Part shown: in pieces, positions 18,960 to 28,519 of the stretch
How positions within the stretch are numbered: the stretch's first letter is position 1
Layout of the letters: each line of letters begins with the position of its first letter
NCBI RefSeq assembly: GCF_029203305.1
Contig: NC_089463.1
Location: 947,001-1,011,000 of the forward strand
Length of the DNA stretch: 64,000 nucleotides
Reading direction: 5' to 3'
Source of the DNA: Yamadazyma tenuis
Taxonomy: Eukaryota > Ascomycota > Pichiomycetes > Serinales > Debaryomycetaceae
Notes under the pieces: generated by a model
Told to the model about the DNA's origin: nothing
The model's database searches: none
The model's input: only the letters and a program-made list of their open reading frames with translations
Position numbers and translations under genes: made by a program

Positions 18960-18970
18960 TGAAAATTTTT
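18960..18970 (+). promoter_or_regulatory. RRPE ribosome-biogenesis motif before RRP45
   Basis: TGAAAATTTTT matches the rRNA-processing element and lies about 150 bases upstream of the RRP45 ATG in the shared promoter with the stomatin gene. Confidence 0.5.
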
Positions 18971-19118
18971 CGCGCTTTTAGTTGTTTTAAGCTGCAAACA
19001 CTGAAGACCTTCATCTTGCAACTATCTGAACATACAAGGCTTTCAAGAGCTAGTTACATCAATAATTCCATAGGATTACCATAAAATACATATAAAAGTA
19101 TTGAAGAACTCAACAGAA

Positions 19119-20024
19119 ATGAAGTCGAACGATATCTCCATCAACGAAACCAAATATATCATAGAGTCTTTAAAGCAAGGAACAAGGCTAGATGGGCGAA
19201 AGTTGGATGAGATACGTAAACCTGAGGTGGTACTTGGTGACAATGGATACGTTGAGCTTGGGTGGGGTCAAACGAAGGTGGTGATCAAAACATCGAGTGA
19301 AATTGTAAAGCCTTTCGAAGACAGGCCGAATGAAGGACTTTTGGTGATTAATAACGAGTTGTCCCCAATGGCATCAATAAAGTTCGACGAAAGAAGTGTG
19401 GATGAGGTAATGATCAACCGTATAATTGAAAAGTCAATCAGAAAATCAAATGCACTCGACTTGGAAGGATTGTGCATCAAGACAGGAGAAAAAGTATGGC
19501 TTATCAGAGTGGACCTAAGTATCATCAACTTCGATGGAAACTTGATCGACTCTTGCTGTTTTGGAAGTATTATAAGTTTGATCCACTTCAAGTTACCCAA
19601 CTACTCGTTGGATACCAACGGTAATATCAAGGTGTATAATTTGGATGAGAAACCACCCATTAGTTTGAGTGTTTTGCATATTCCTATCACGCTAAGCATT
19701 CTGTTTTTCAACCCTTTGAACGATGAAGAAAACTTGAAGAGTAACAACAACTATGAGATATCGGTTTTCGATGCTACCATGAAAGAAGAGCTTGTGAGAG
19801 ACAGTTATTTGGTTGTATCTGTAAACAGCAATAAGGAGTTGATTCAGTTGACCAAATTAGGAGGAATTCCCATTGATTCAGTCGAGTTGGTAAACTTGTG
19901 CCAAAGGTGCTATGCGTACGCGGAGGAGTTGACTGAGTTAATTAAAACGACAGTGAAGAGGAAGGAAGAAGAAGAGTTCAAGAGATTGAATTTGAGACTT
20001 CTTAAGAGTGTTGATACCCGATAA
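19119..20024 (+). CDS. RRP45: Exosome core subunit Rrp45 (RNase PH fold)
   Basis: Rrp45 is a subunit of the nine-protein RNA exosome ring used in rRNA 3' processing and RNA decay. The RNase PH domain begins with ETKYIIESLKQGTRLDGR, the classic exosome opening. It continues with the VELGWGQTKVVIK strand, PFEDRPNEGLLVINNELSPMA and RIIEKSIRKSNALDLEGLCI, which match yeast Rrp45/PM-Scl-75 rather than Rrp42 or Rrp43. The second half carries the LSVLHIPITLSILFFNP segment. Catalytic phosphorolytic residues are not expected in this subunit. The open frame starts at a TTG at 19101; the ATG at 19119 gives 301 residues, near the 305 of S. cerevisiae. Confidence 0.92.
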   Translation: MKSNDISINETKYIIESLKQGTRLDGRKLDEIRKPEVVLGDNGYVELGWGQTKVVIKTSSEIVKPFEDRPNEGLLVINNELSPMASIKFDERSVDEVMINRIIEKSIRKSNALDLEGLCIKTGEKVWLIRVDLSIINFDGNLIDSCCFGSIISLIHFKLPNYSLDTNGNIKVYNLDEKPPISLSVLHIPITLSILFFNPLNDEENLKSNNNYEISVFDATMKEELVRDSYLVVSVNSNKELIQLTKLGGIPIDSVELVNLCQRCYAYAEELTELIKTTVKRKEEEEFKRLNLRLLKSVDTR

Positions 20025-20125
20025 GGGATCATTATCACTAAGCTAGAAAATGAATGTAGAATCATTATGCATTATTAATTTACACTATAGTATAAGGAAT
20101 GTAAACGGCTATTAAGAAAGAACCA

Positions 20126-21112
20126 TTAAACCTGTTCTTTATAAACGTTTAAGTTGGAATCTTTCCTCTTTCTGGTGATCTTCTTGGCGTGCAACCACTT
20201 GGTGACTTTGGCTTTGATTTTAGAGCTGGAAATCAACAAGTTGTAGATCCAGTATTCGATTAATAAAAATGCCAACACAATACAAAACCCGCCAAAGACT
20301 GCCAAAGCAATGTGATTGGCCAACTCTTTTATAAACTTTGCATCGTCCAAATGCCATGAGCTTCCAGGACTAATAGCGAAAAAAGAGTAGGCATTGGTTT
20401 TGTAGTTGTTAGGCATCAAGATGCGGATCTTCCCAGCCTCTGGTACCCCCCATCTCTTGTACTGTTTCCACATCACCGAGAGAAACAATGGCCCGGTGGA
20501 GTACATGATGGTAATATACGGTACCAACCAGTTCTTCTGGTAATTCTTTAAGCTGTCGATCACCTTCAAGAAAAATGGATGGTTGGGAACGGCCCCCATA
20601 ACATCGTTGGAAATCCCAGTGGGGAGAGTCTTACGTACAAAGCCCGACACTGTCATCAACGGATCCAAGCGTCTTTCACACCCATCATCCAAGTCAATAT
20701 AAACACCTCCAAAGTGCACCAAGACAAAGTATCGGATGGCATCAGCTCTCTGGATCGGATACTTGTACTTGTCCCAAGTTTGTAAGAACCAGGGATATGT
20801 TTCAGCAATGAAGTCTCTGGCCATCTCGTCGGTCCAGAGAATATATTGGTAGTCGGGGTGTAAATTAATACATGCTTGTTGGCCCAGTTTCCAGTTCTCA
20901 GGAATGTGGTTGTCTTTGTAGGTCTGATGGATGATTTTGGGAATGAGAAGCGGTTTGGTGATGACTCCATCAGCAGGGTTGAGTTCCACGTCCAATAAAG
21001 CATCTGCGAATGAGTCGTCGTGCAACAAGGTGATCAAGTCGAACAAGTACCATATGAGATAGACGACAATGACCACATGGGCGCCAATGAGATATTTCAA
21101 TTCTTTCCTCAT
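20126..21112 (-). CDS. SUR1: Mannosylinositol phosphorylceramide synthase catalytic subunit (Sur1/Csh1)
   Basis: GT32 glycosyltransferase that transfers mannose from GDP-mannose to inositol phosphorylceramide in the Golgi, working with Csg2. An N-terminal membrane anchor (about residues 8-26) precedes the luminal domain. That domain contains IPKIIHQTYK, the donor-site block RADAIRYFVLVHFGGVYIDLDDGCERRLDPL with the DxD-like DLD, and a GAVPNHPFF motif. A second membrane span lies near residues 265-290, followed by a basic Lys-rich tail. The length of 328 is close to Sur1/Csh1. I cannot tell SUR1 from CSH1; the symbol is the founding family member. Convergent with RRP45. Confidence 0.88.
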   Translation of the reverse strand: MRKELKYLIGAHVVIVVYLIWYLFDLITLLHDDSFADALLDVELNPADGVITKPLLIPKIIHQTYKDNHIPENWKLGQQACINLHPDYQYILWTDEMARDFIAETYPWFLQTWDKYKYPIQRADAIRYFVLVHFGGVYIDLDDGCERRLDPLMTVSGFVRKTLPTGISNDVMGAVPNHPFFLKVIDSLKNYQKNWLVPYITIMYSTGPLFLSVMWKQYKRWGVPEAGKIRILMPNNYKTNAYSFFAISPGSSWHLDDAKFIKELANHIALAVFGGFCIVLAFLLIEYWIYNLLISSSKIKAKVTKWLHAKKITRKRKDSNLNVYKEQV

Positions 21113-21911
21113 GATATGTTCAAGAAGAAAAGTGGTAGCAAAACACTAGCGGTGATGGATGGAGCAAGATTTTAGGGCTATGTGCAACAAAAGGTTTCTT
21201 TTTATTTTGCGGGTGCAAGAGAAGGAGAAGCCACAAGAAACACACTGATGAATAAGGCTAACGAGAGTCAGGCTTTACCAGAGTTTTAGTCCTTGGTTGT
21301 TTAGGCGAAGCTGAAGACGAGGTTTTTTGAAGATGGGGTTCTTCTGGGGTGATAGTAATTGACGAAATTGTTTTTTCAATTATCCTCAATGTTTTGAAGG
21401 CAGTTTTTGTGTCATTATTAGCAGATTCATCTCCTATTTTTTGTGCGTGCGAGGTCCTAGCGTCAGCATTTCCAGCGAATGTCGCATTGTTGGGTTGCAT
21501 CGTCGTCCGTTTGCCGATCGGTTGCCGTCCGTCAGACCCTCACTTTAACCGAATTTCACATTGGAGGCGGCTTAATATTGTTCCAGGCGTCCAGCCATGC
21601 GACATTCTGGATGTGTCATGTTCCGCGTATGGTTCTTGGTGGTGTGCGACCACTCTACAGCACAACCCTCGGTACCTTACGACTAATTTTTCCGTTGGGG
21701 CATTCTATTTGCCAGTGGAAAGACTACAACCTGGTTACAGTATCGTATGGTTGGTTCGTAGCTGCTGACCACTGTGTTCTCATGTATTTCTTTTTCTCGT
21801 CTCGAACTCAAATTTCACAGGAAAAATGTGATCTGCTAAACCCAGCAGGTATGAAACGGCTAACACCAATTACGGTATGATAATGATTGTATAATTAACT
21901 ATTAATTTTGC
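21113..21911. other. Intergenic region SUR1-acyltransferase
   Basis: About 800 bases upstream of the SUR1-type gene and downstream of the acyltransferase. Overlapping open frames of about 130 codons (21349-21768, 21479-21880) are rich in rare residues (Cys, Trp) and show no known motif. I treat them as chance. No tRNA B box or snoRNA box pair is convincing. Confidence 0.5.
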
Positions 21912-24152
21912 CTACAATTTAATAGCCCGGGTGGTAGTTTTATCAATTATATCCACCATGTAGTCCATGTCTAAAGTATGCTCTTCCTGGTTGAACAAGG
22001 TCTGGAGAAACTCGTTCAACATGTCCAAATCCTTTTTATTTTCGATCTTGACGTATGCTACTGTCTTCGATTTGTTCTTGAAAATCTTAATCAATCCCAA
22101 ATGGTTCAAATAGTAGAGGCAGCTTAACAAGTACTGCTTGTTGATTGACTCGTAGTCAAGCGTGTGGGCATTTTTCTGAATCAGTTTCAACAATTTCTTG
22201 GTATCGGGGAAGTCATTTAGCTGGTCGTTGATGAGGAGTTCTTCTGAAATCTGTGCGTGTGGTTCCATAAATTCAATAATGTTGGTGGTACAAATCATGT
22301 ACGATTTGATGAATGGGTATACTAACGACTCCAAAAGCTCCAAACCGGGCTTGTCCAAGACCTTCAAGTCCTTGTCGATTTTGCAACTTTCAATCAATTC
22401 GTTAATTACAACCGTAAACTCGTCCCGTTCATTGGGACTGTAGTCAAAGAGAAACTCGCTTTTGAGCAATGTCTTAATGGTGCGAGTGACCTTTGACAAC
22501 TCCTCAATGGTCTTAGAATTTGAATGTAAGATTCCGAAACTGATGATCGATTTAGTGATCAATAGGTGGATGGATAAGTTCTTGTAGTACAACAATTCGA
22601 TTGAGTTGTTGATGATTATATCGTTACTTTTCGTATCCACCTTAATGAACTTTAAGAACTTGATGATCTGGTACTTGATCAAGTAAATCACTTCGTCATT
22701 CTTCAAGCCTTGTAAATAACTCAAAATGGTTATATTGGACTCGTTGGATGGGTGCACCTGGTTCTTCACAATGCCAATAACAACAGGCCATATTCTCAAG
22801 ATATTGGCCATAGGTATTATTTTTTCAGTTGGGTGCAAATAAGAATACAATTGGATCACGGCTCCAACAATGGCGATTTCTGGTAAATAGTTTATCAGGT
22901 TGACTTCATGCAATGTTTTGAATCCCATTTGCTTCAAGTTACCGTTACAGGCTGAAAGGTGGAAATTTTGTCCAAACTTAATAAAGATTTTACCGTTCAA
23001 CTTCAATGGGATATTGTCGTACTCCAATCTTTGTTCAATAATCTTGTTGATATTATGCTCCACCTCACCACCAAATAAGTTGACCAATCCATTCTTGATG
23101 ATCCCCAAGAAACTCTCCTGTTTCTTGTCCTTGCCGATCAACTCCTTCAAGTACCCGTCTGTCTCGTAGATTCTTTCATAAGTTATACTCAATGGCTGCA
23201 AAATCATATCCTTTTTCGTCGAATCGTAGATCTGCTGTAATATTTTCAACACTCCGTACTTGGGAAGTAATAATTTACCATCTCTTGATCTGGTCCCTTC
23301 AATAAACACCTCGATATTGACATTGTTCAACACAAAAAATTCCAACAAGTTGGTCAAGTTCTTCTCCGTATACAATTCATTGTTGAAACTTCTTTTGATG
23401 AAAATTGCCCCAAGTTTCTTCAAGAATTTCCCAAACACAGCAACATTCAAGTTCTCACCAGCAATAACTACGGGGGTAGATAATTGGAACCGAATGTTCA
23501 ATATGTGCAAAATGATATAGTCGACGTGGGACTTATGGCACGGCAAGTATATAATCGACATGGGATCCTTCAAATACTGTTGATACAACCGACTGATTTC
23601 CAAGTTGTTACACCAGATTCCGTCAGGGAACATTGATTTCAACACCTTGATAACCGTGATGTAGCAGATTTTAATGAAATTATTGGAGTTGCCAAAAAGC
23701 GGGAAATTCTTTTGGTTTTCCGCCTTGTAATAGTCAACCATGAACTTCTTCACTTCTCTATATCTATCTGGCAATTGCTTTGAAGTGATTAAATTGAGAT
23801 TCAATTCCTGGTCAATCAACTTGTAGATCAACTCATCGAGATACTCGTCCGAGAGCTCTAATTTATCATCCATAAATTCATGTAAACTGTCAATGAACTT
23901 GGTATTGAATTTATTGACCGAGAAGTAGTATTCATTTTTATCGTAGATTGACTTGACGTCGATGGCTGTGAAGAAATCAATAAAGTTTAGCAATATGCTC
24001 CAATTTTTCTCCATGGGAGCATTATTGGGCATGTCGATATAACTGCCTGAGGAGCCATTGAATTCATGGGGGAGAGGAATCAGGAGCTTAACATACGGCT
24101 GCTCCAACGCATTATCGAGGATATTGACATCAAAGTACGGATTTAAATACAT
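21912..24152 (-). CDS. GNPAT/PlsB-type glycerol-phosphate or dihydroxyacetone-phosphate acyltransferase
   Basis: A 746-residue protein with the four acyltransferase blocks of the PlsB/GPAM/GNPAT family. Block I is LPCHKSHVDY with the HxxxxD pair His206/Asp211. Block II is AGENLNVAVFGKFLKKLGAIFIKRSF-like. Block III is FIEGTRSRDGKLLLPKYG, which binds the glycerol-phosphate phosphate group. Block IV is QPLSITYERI. The EGTRSR wording of block III is closer to animal peroxisomal DHAP acyltransferase (GNPAT) than to the Sct1/Gpt2 enzymes that make lysophosphatidate in most yeasts. The C-terminus AIKL is not a clean PTS1. The first ATG is at 24152; the frame opens two codons earlier at a TTG. Whether it prefers glycerol-3-phosphate or DHAP, and its organelle, cannot be read from sequence. 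Confidence 0.82.
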   Translation of the reverse strand: MYLNPYFDVNILDNALEQPYVKLLIPLPHEFNGSSGSYIDMPNNAPMEKNWSILLNFIDFFTAIDVKSIYDKNEYYFSVNKFNTKFIDSLHEFMDDKLELSDEYLDELIYKLIDQELNLNLITSKQLPDRYREVKKFMVDYYKAENQKNFPLFGNSNNFIKICYITVIKVLKSMFPDGIWCNNLEISRLYQQYLKDPMSIIYLPCHKSHVDYIILHILNIRFQLSTPVVIAGENLNVAVFGKFLKKLGAIFIKRSFNNELYTEKNLTNLLEFFVLNNVNIEVFIEGTRSRDGKLLLPKYGVLKILQQIYDSTKKDMILQPLSITYERIYETDGYLKELIGKDKKQESFLGIIKNGLVNLFGGEVEHNINKIIEQRLEYDNIPLKLNGKIFIKFGQNFHLSACNGNLKQMGFKTLHEVNLINYLPEIAIVGAVIQLYSYLHPTEKIIPMANILRIWPVVIGIVKNQVHPSNESNITILSYLQGLKNDEVIYLIKYQIIKFLKFIKVDTKSNDIIINNSIELLYYKNLSIHLLITKSIISFGILHSNSKTIEELSKVTRTIKTLLKSEFLFDYSPNERDEFTVVINELIESCKIDKDLKVLDKPGLELLESLVYPFIKSYMICTTNIIEFMEPHAQISEELLINDQLNDFPDTKKLLKLIQKNAHTLDYESINKQYLLSCLYYLNHLGLIKIFKNKSKTVAYVKIENKKDLDMLNEFLQTLFNQEEHTLDMDYMVDIIDKTTTRAIKL

Positions 24153-24364
24153 TGGCAATTGTGGAGGGTGGAACGAATAAAGGTCAGAAATGTGTAACCT
24201 ATAGAAAATAGTTGCCTCTTATAGAATTAAGACTTGCGTTTGATTTTGAGATTTGTTGGGCAAGATGGAGAAAAAAAATATCATTCCAATCTGGTGAAAT
24301 TGCTAACTGGTGTGGTCAGAAGGTTTTGCAATTGAGCGGCGGAGGAATATTAAAATGGTATATG

Positions 24365-25291
24365 CTAATGATCTTGGTATCCATGAGACCTTATATACTG
24401 ATGGGATCTTAGAGTGGACATGGGAATGTCACAGTAGGAATCGATATTTTTGGCGTCAAACCGAACAGATGTGGGGGAAGGCGAAATTTGAGGTGCGGCA
24501 GGATCTACCTGGAGGGATGCACCAATCGGCTGGGGAATTGGCAGAGGTGCGGCGTCACCTGGGGATATAGGATTTGGGGATGTAGGGGCGGGTTCCGGGG
24601 ATGTAGTGGTTATTTCCGTCGCTTCTGCGGTGTCCGTGGTGGTTTCGGTGGCAGCTTCCGTAGTGGACTCCGTGGTGGCTGTTGCAGTAGGCTCTGGGGT
24701 TGGGGTCTCATTCAGTTTCTTCACATCATAAATACTCTTCATCTTGAAGGTGACATCCTCTTCGACTTCTTCCTCGTACGACAATTTCACCTTTCTCTTT
24801 TTCGTCAGTTTCTTGATGACTTCTTTGGGCTTCGAATCTGTTGTAGCTTCTCTGACCTTTATCTTCGCTTCATCGAGTTCCGCATAGTATGGCACAGGCA
24901 CATCAACTTTCAGAATCACTGTCTCAAACTCCCGGTTTTTCACCTTCTCAAGTGTGTAGATCGACGGGCCCAGGATCTTACCTACGATGGTAAACTCTGG
25001 AATATCAAGAATATCTTCATTAAGGTTAATGATAAGTTGTGTTGCAGTTATACCAACTGTTCCTTTACCAAGTCGTATTCTGTTGTGTTTGATAACTTTG
25101 AATTCTGGCACTTCACAGGAGCAGCTCACCATCTCATTATCACTGTAGACAAGCTGTCCTCCTAACAATTGACCATGAAGACAGTGTTTAAGGAAGTTTC
25201 GTACGAGGGCTATTTCTTTGGCAAATACCTCTATTTCTATGGGGCCTTTGTTTGTGGTGAAAATCACCTTTCCTGTGGTACTCACTGACAT
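24365..25291 (-). CDS. CWC27: Cwc27-like degenerate cyclophilin
   Basis: Cwc27 is a spliceosome-associated cyclophilin. The start GKVIFTTNKGPIEIEVFAKE ... VRNFLKHC matches the Cwc27/cyclophilin opening. Later GKGTVGITATQ ... EFTIVGKILG echoes the GxxxMA and VFGKV segments of the barrel, so the fold spans about residues 5-150. The catalytic FHR and QFFI residues of active peptidyl-prolyl isomerases are absent, as in S. cerevisiae Cwc27, so it is probably a binding scaffold. A basic Lys-rich region (about 160-180) and a Thr/Glu/Ala/Pro-rich low-complexity tail follow, ending in an unusual DSYCDIPMS segment. The assignment rests on the N-terminal 40 residues and overall pattern. Divergent from APL4, with about 150 bases between the ATGs. 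Confidence 0.65.
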   Translation of the reverse strand: MSVSTTGKVIFTTNKGPIEIEVFAKEIALVRNFLKHCLHGQLLGGQLVYSDNEMVSCSCEVPEFKVIKHNRIRLGKGTVGITATQLIINLNEDILDIPEFTIVGKILGPSIYTLEKVKNREFETVILKVDVPVPYYAELDEAKIKVREATTDSKPKEVIKKLTKKRKVKLSYEEEVEEDVTFKMKSIYDVKKLNETPTPEPTATATTESTTEAATETTTDTAEATEITTTSPEPAPTSPNPISPGDAAPLPIPQPIGASLQVDPAAPQISPSPTSVRFDAKNIDSYCDIPMSTLRSHQYIRSHGYQDH

Positions 25292-25437
25292 ATATAGAAC
25301 CTGCTGTAGGTGTATTTAGGTCAATGTTATGTGGTACAAAGTCGGTATCTGTGTCTGCGATGGAATATATTTGTGCAAATATCAAAGATCTAGTTCGCGA
25401 CTGATCGATCAACAAAAACAACTTCAACACTTGGCCA

Positions 25438-27876
25438 ATGGCTTCTTTAAAGACGTTTATCAAGGCCGTCAGAAAGGCCAAAACCATTGCTGATGAGCGT
25501 AATGTGGTTAAAAAAGAGAGTGCTTCTATAAGAACATCGTTTAAAGATGTCAATCTTGATCAGAACACTAGAAGAGTCAACATTTCCAAGTTGTTGTATC
25601 TTTATATAATTGGCGAGAAAACCCATTTTGGCCAGGTCGAATGCATCAAATTGCTTGCTTCCCCCAAGTTCATTGACAAGAGGTTGGGATACTTAGCTAC
25701 AATGTTGTTGTTGGATGAGAACCAGGAAGTGTTGACCTTATTGACAAATTCTTTGGACAATGATATGAAGCATACTAACCATTACGTGGTTGCTCAAGCC
25801 TTATGTTGTTTGGGAAATATCGCATCTTTGGAATTGTCACGGGACTTGTATCAGAATGTTGAAAAGTTGATGCAATCAAAGAACGCATATCTTAAGAAGA
25901 AGGCTACAATTGTGGCATCCAAATTAATAGATAAGAATCCAGATCTTTTGGAGTTTTTCGTGGGCTTTATCCCTACATTGATTACCGATAAACTGCAAGG
26001 GGTTTTATTGGCCTCGTTAAAGTTGATTCAAAGCTGTTTCAATAGTGTTGAAGAAACAGATCGCTTCAACCTCCCGAATACATACACCACATTAATTGGG
26101 CACTTGAAAAAATTGATCACTTCAGGTTATAATCCCGATTATGATGTTTTGGGAATAAATGATCCGTTTTTGATTATCAACTTGATTTCTACCTTGAGAC
26201 TCCTATCCACGGTGCCTGATTTACCTGCTAAGAACTTGGAAATGTTGAACGACGTGTTGACGCAAATTTGTTCTAATATAGAAATAGGTAAGAATGTGAA
26301 CCATGCGGTGTTATATGAGTGTATCAAGACTATTTTTTCGATCAACTCCGACCAATCCTTAAAGATTTTGGGTATAAACTTGTTGGGTAAATTCTTGTCA
26401 ACTAAAGATAACAATACTAAGTATGTGGCATTGAACACTTTGTTGACAGTGGTCAACATTGAACCTAATGCTGTACAAAGGCATAGGTCTATCATTGTCA
26501 GCTGTTTAAGCGATGGTGATATCTCAATCAGAAGAAGATCATTGGAATTGTCATTCGCTATCTTGAATGAATCCAATATTCGGATCTTGATCAAAGAAAT
26601 CGTTAATTACCTTAAGACCACGGATGACAATGACTTGAAACCATATATCATCTCCCAGTTGATTTTGTCAATTGAAAAGTTCAGTCCTAATGACAACTGG
26701 AAATTCGACAACTTGATCAAGGTATTGAACTACTCTGATAATCATGTTCAAATAGATTACATTTCAAATATTTTGAGTTTAGTTATCAGACTAACTGCCA
26801 CAGACTTGAAGAAGAGTATTCTACTCAAGATGTTCAAATTGAACTATGAGAACGACAATATGAACAAAAACAAATTAGGTTTAGCGCTAACCACTGTTTG
26901 GTGTTTGGGTGAATATTTTGAGCTAATCAATAACGAACACATTGAAATCAATGATGAAAAAGTCTTGGTAAACGACGAGAAAGTGTTAGAATATTTCAAG
27001 ATTTTACTGAACAATTCAAACTATTCTATTGGAGAGACCAACCAGTTAACCAGCTACATCATCAATTCGTTGATTAAGTTGTCAAATAAGTTTAGCAACA
27101 ACAGCTCATTAAACCAGATCAAGTTATTGTTGGAATCTCATGCCAATAGTTCGGATTTGGAGATTCAAATAAGATCTGTGGAATATTTACAAATCTTGAC
27201 TCAAGATTCTAAGTTGAGAAAGGGGTTGTTATCAAAGATGCCAGCACCAAAACTTAAGAAGAAAGAAATGTTAACATTGAATGATAGCACCAACAAGAGA
27301 CTGACCCCAACACCAAAGTCCCACTCGGATAACAGGGTTGCGCTTGAGAATGATTTGTTGGACTTTAATGATGATGTCGAGAAGAAACCTGAAGTGGTTA
27401 TTAAGAACGACTTATTGTCAGATATTTTCAGTAATTCTAAATCAACCTCAGCCAATCCAAGAGCCCACAATGATATTCTTGATCTTTTTGATGCACCGAC
27501 AGTTTCCCATACTGCACCTACTTCAGTTCCAGTGGCTGAAGAGCTCATCATCTATACCGATGCCAACATTGTGATCAAGTTTCTTCCCAAGTCTGTTGGC
27601 AATGGATTTGCCCAAATCGAATCCCATATACAGTCGAAAACATCCCAAGCTATCACCAACTTCCAATTGCTTATCGCTGTTCCTAAGTCTCAAAAATTGA
27701 CCATTTCCACCAATAACTTAGTCAACTTGGTAAGCCCATCCGATGTGATTGTGCAAAACATAAAGTTAACTGGCAAGGAAGGAAGCAAAGTGAAATTCAG
27801 AATCAAATTCAATTACCATTTAAACGGAAAACTCGTTGAACATATGTTCGACTACAGTCTCAAACAAAATCTTTAA
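25438..27876 (+). CDS. APL4: AP-1 clathrin adaptor gamma subunit (Apl4)
   Basis: Large subunit of the AP-1 complex that recruits clathrin at trans-Golgi and endosomes. The N-terminus SLKTFIKAVRKAKTIADERN with ESASIRTSF and THFGQVECIKLLASPKF is a near-diagnostic gamma-adaptin opening. The HEAT-repeat trunk extends to about residue 570 and includes RLGYLATMLLLDENQEVLTL and the NHYVVAQALCCLGNIAS segment. An acidic hinge (about 600-690) contains short DLLDFN and DILDLFD motifs that look like clathrin boxes. The C-terminal ear (about 700-812) has IVIKFLPKSVGNGFAQIE and ITNFQLLIAVPKSQKL. The 812-residue length fits S. cerevisiae Apl4 (832). Convergent with YOP1, 30 bases apart. Confidence 0.95.
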   Translation: MASLKTFIKAVRKAKTIADERNVVKKESASIRTSFKDVNLDQNTRRVNISKLLYLYIIGEKTHFGQVECIKLLASPKFIDKRLGYLATMLLLDENQEVLTLLTNSLDNDMKHTNHYVVAQALCCLGNIASLELSRDLYQNVEKLMQSKNAYLKKKATIVASKLIDKNPDLLEFFVGFIPTLITDKLQGVLLASLKLIQSCFNSVEETDRFNLPNTYTTLIGHLKKLITSGYNPDYDVLGINDPFLIINLISTLRLLSTVPDLPAKNLEMLNDVLTQICSNIEIGKNVNHAVLYECIKTIFSINSDQSLKILGINLLGKFLSTKDNNTKYVALNTLLTVVNIEPNAVQRHRSIIVSCLSDGDISIRRRSLELSFAILNESNIRILIKEIVNYLKTTDDNDLKPYIISQLILSIEKFSPNDNWKFDNLIKVLNYSDNHVQIDYISNILSLVIRLTATDLKKSILLKMFKLNYENDNMNKNKLGLALTTVWCLGEYFELINNEHIEINDEKVLVNDEKVLEYFKILLNNSNYSIGETNQLTSYIINSLIKLSNKFSNNSSLNQIKLLLESHANSSDLEIQIRSVEYLQILTQDSKLRKGLLSKMPAPKLKKKEMLTLNDSTNKRLTPTPKSHSDNRVALENDLLDFNDDVEKKPEVVIKNDLLSDIFSNSKSTSANPRAHNDILDLFDAPTVSHTAPTSVPVAEELIIYTDANIVIKFLPKSVGNGFAQIESHIQSKTSQAITNFQLLIAVPKSQKLTISTNNLVNLVSPSDVIVQNIKLTGKEGSKVKFRIKFNYHLNGKLVEHMFDYSLKQNL

Positions 27877-27906
27877 ATTGATATAATCATATATATCCTA
27901 GATCCT

Positions 27907-28519
27907 CTAAAAATTAACACCAGTAGAAACACCAGTAGCCAAATCATCGATGTCGTGGGCAATGTTGCCACCACCGCTGATAACTTGATCAGAGATAGGC
28001 TTGATGATGGAGTTGTAAACAGAAACAGCACCACCAAAAGCTGGGATACCAATGTACAACAAAAAGACGGTCTTGAATAACCAGTAGAATGGAATCCAAT
28101 AAAGGATAGCCTTGGACCAGAATTCAATGACATTCAAGAACGCAAACACAACCCAGTAGGTCAATAATTTGGTATCATCGTCGGTTCCAGGAGTATCCAA
28201 GGCAACCAAGGAGTAGTAACCAGGAACCACAAACCCAGCGATATTACTTAACAATTGGCCAATTCCACCGACATTTAAGAAAATCAACACGAAGTAGACA
28301 CCTATCGCGGCAATCACAGCATATGATCTGGGTAAACCTGATTGTTGTTCGAATTGGCCTAAAATACCAATGTGAGAAGTTCTCTATAAAAACAGTTAGT
28401 ATCACCTAATTCCACGGTTCAGGAGTTCAGCAAAGTACAATGGAAGAGCTTTGGGATCCAGGGGGTGTGATTAAACATACAGCATCAACTTGGGATAAGA
28501 TAGAAGTAATTTGGTCCAT
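27907..28519 (-). CDS. YOP1: Reticulon-like ER-shaping protein Yop1 (spliced)
   Basis: Yop1 (REEP5/DP1 family) bends ER membrane into tubules. Exon 2 (28383-27907) encodes the TB2/DP1/HVA22 domain: GQFEQQSGLPRSYAV, then paired membrane hairpins (VIAAIGVYFVLIFL ... LLSNIAGFVVPGYYSL), TKLLTYWVVFAFLNVIEFW and YWIPFYWLFKTVFLLYIG. The open frame alone starts at a GTG inside the domain. A 13-codon exon 1 (28519-28481, MDQITSILSQVDA) joined across a 97-base intron in phase 0 gives 171 residues with the expected N-terminus. S. cerevisiae YOP1 also has a 5'-proximal intron. Convergent with APL4, divergent from LYS5. Confidence 0.92.
28384..28480 (-). other. Spliceosomal intron of YOP1
   Basis: 97-base intron on the minus strand: GTATGT donor at 28480-28475, perfect TACTAAC branch point at 28401-28395, TAG acceptor at 28386-28384. 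Joins exons in phase 0. Confidence 0.9.

Noticed and set aside
21349..21880. Two overlapping open frames of about 130 codons upstream of SUR1
   Set aside because: Composition is atypical (many Cys, Trp, Arg), frames overlap each other, and no motif or splice context supports them.
21912..21923. C-terminal AIKL of the acyltransferase as a peroxisomal signal
   Set aside because: Ile at the -3 position does not fit the S/A/C-K/R/H-L/M consensus.
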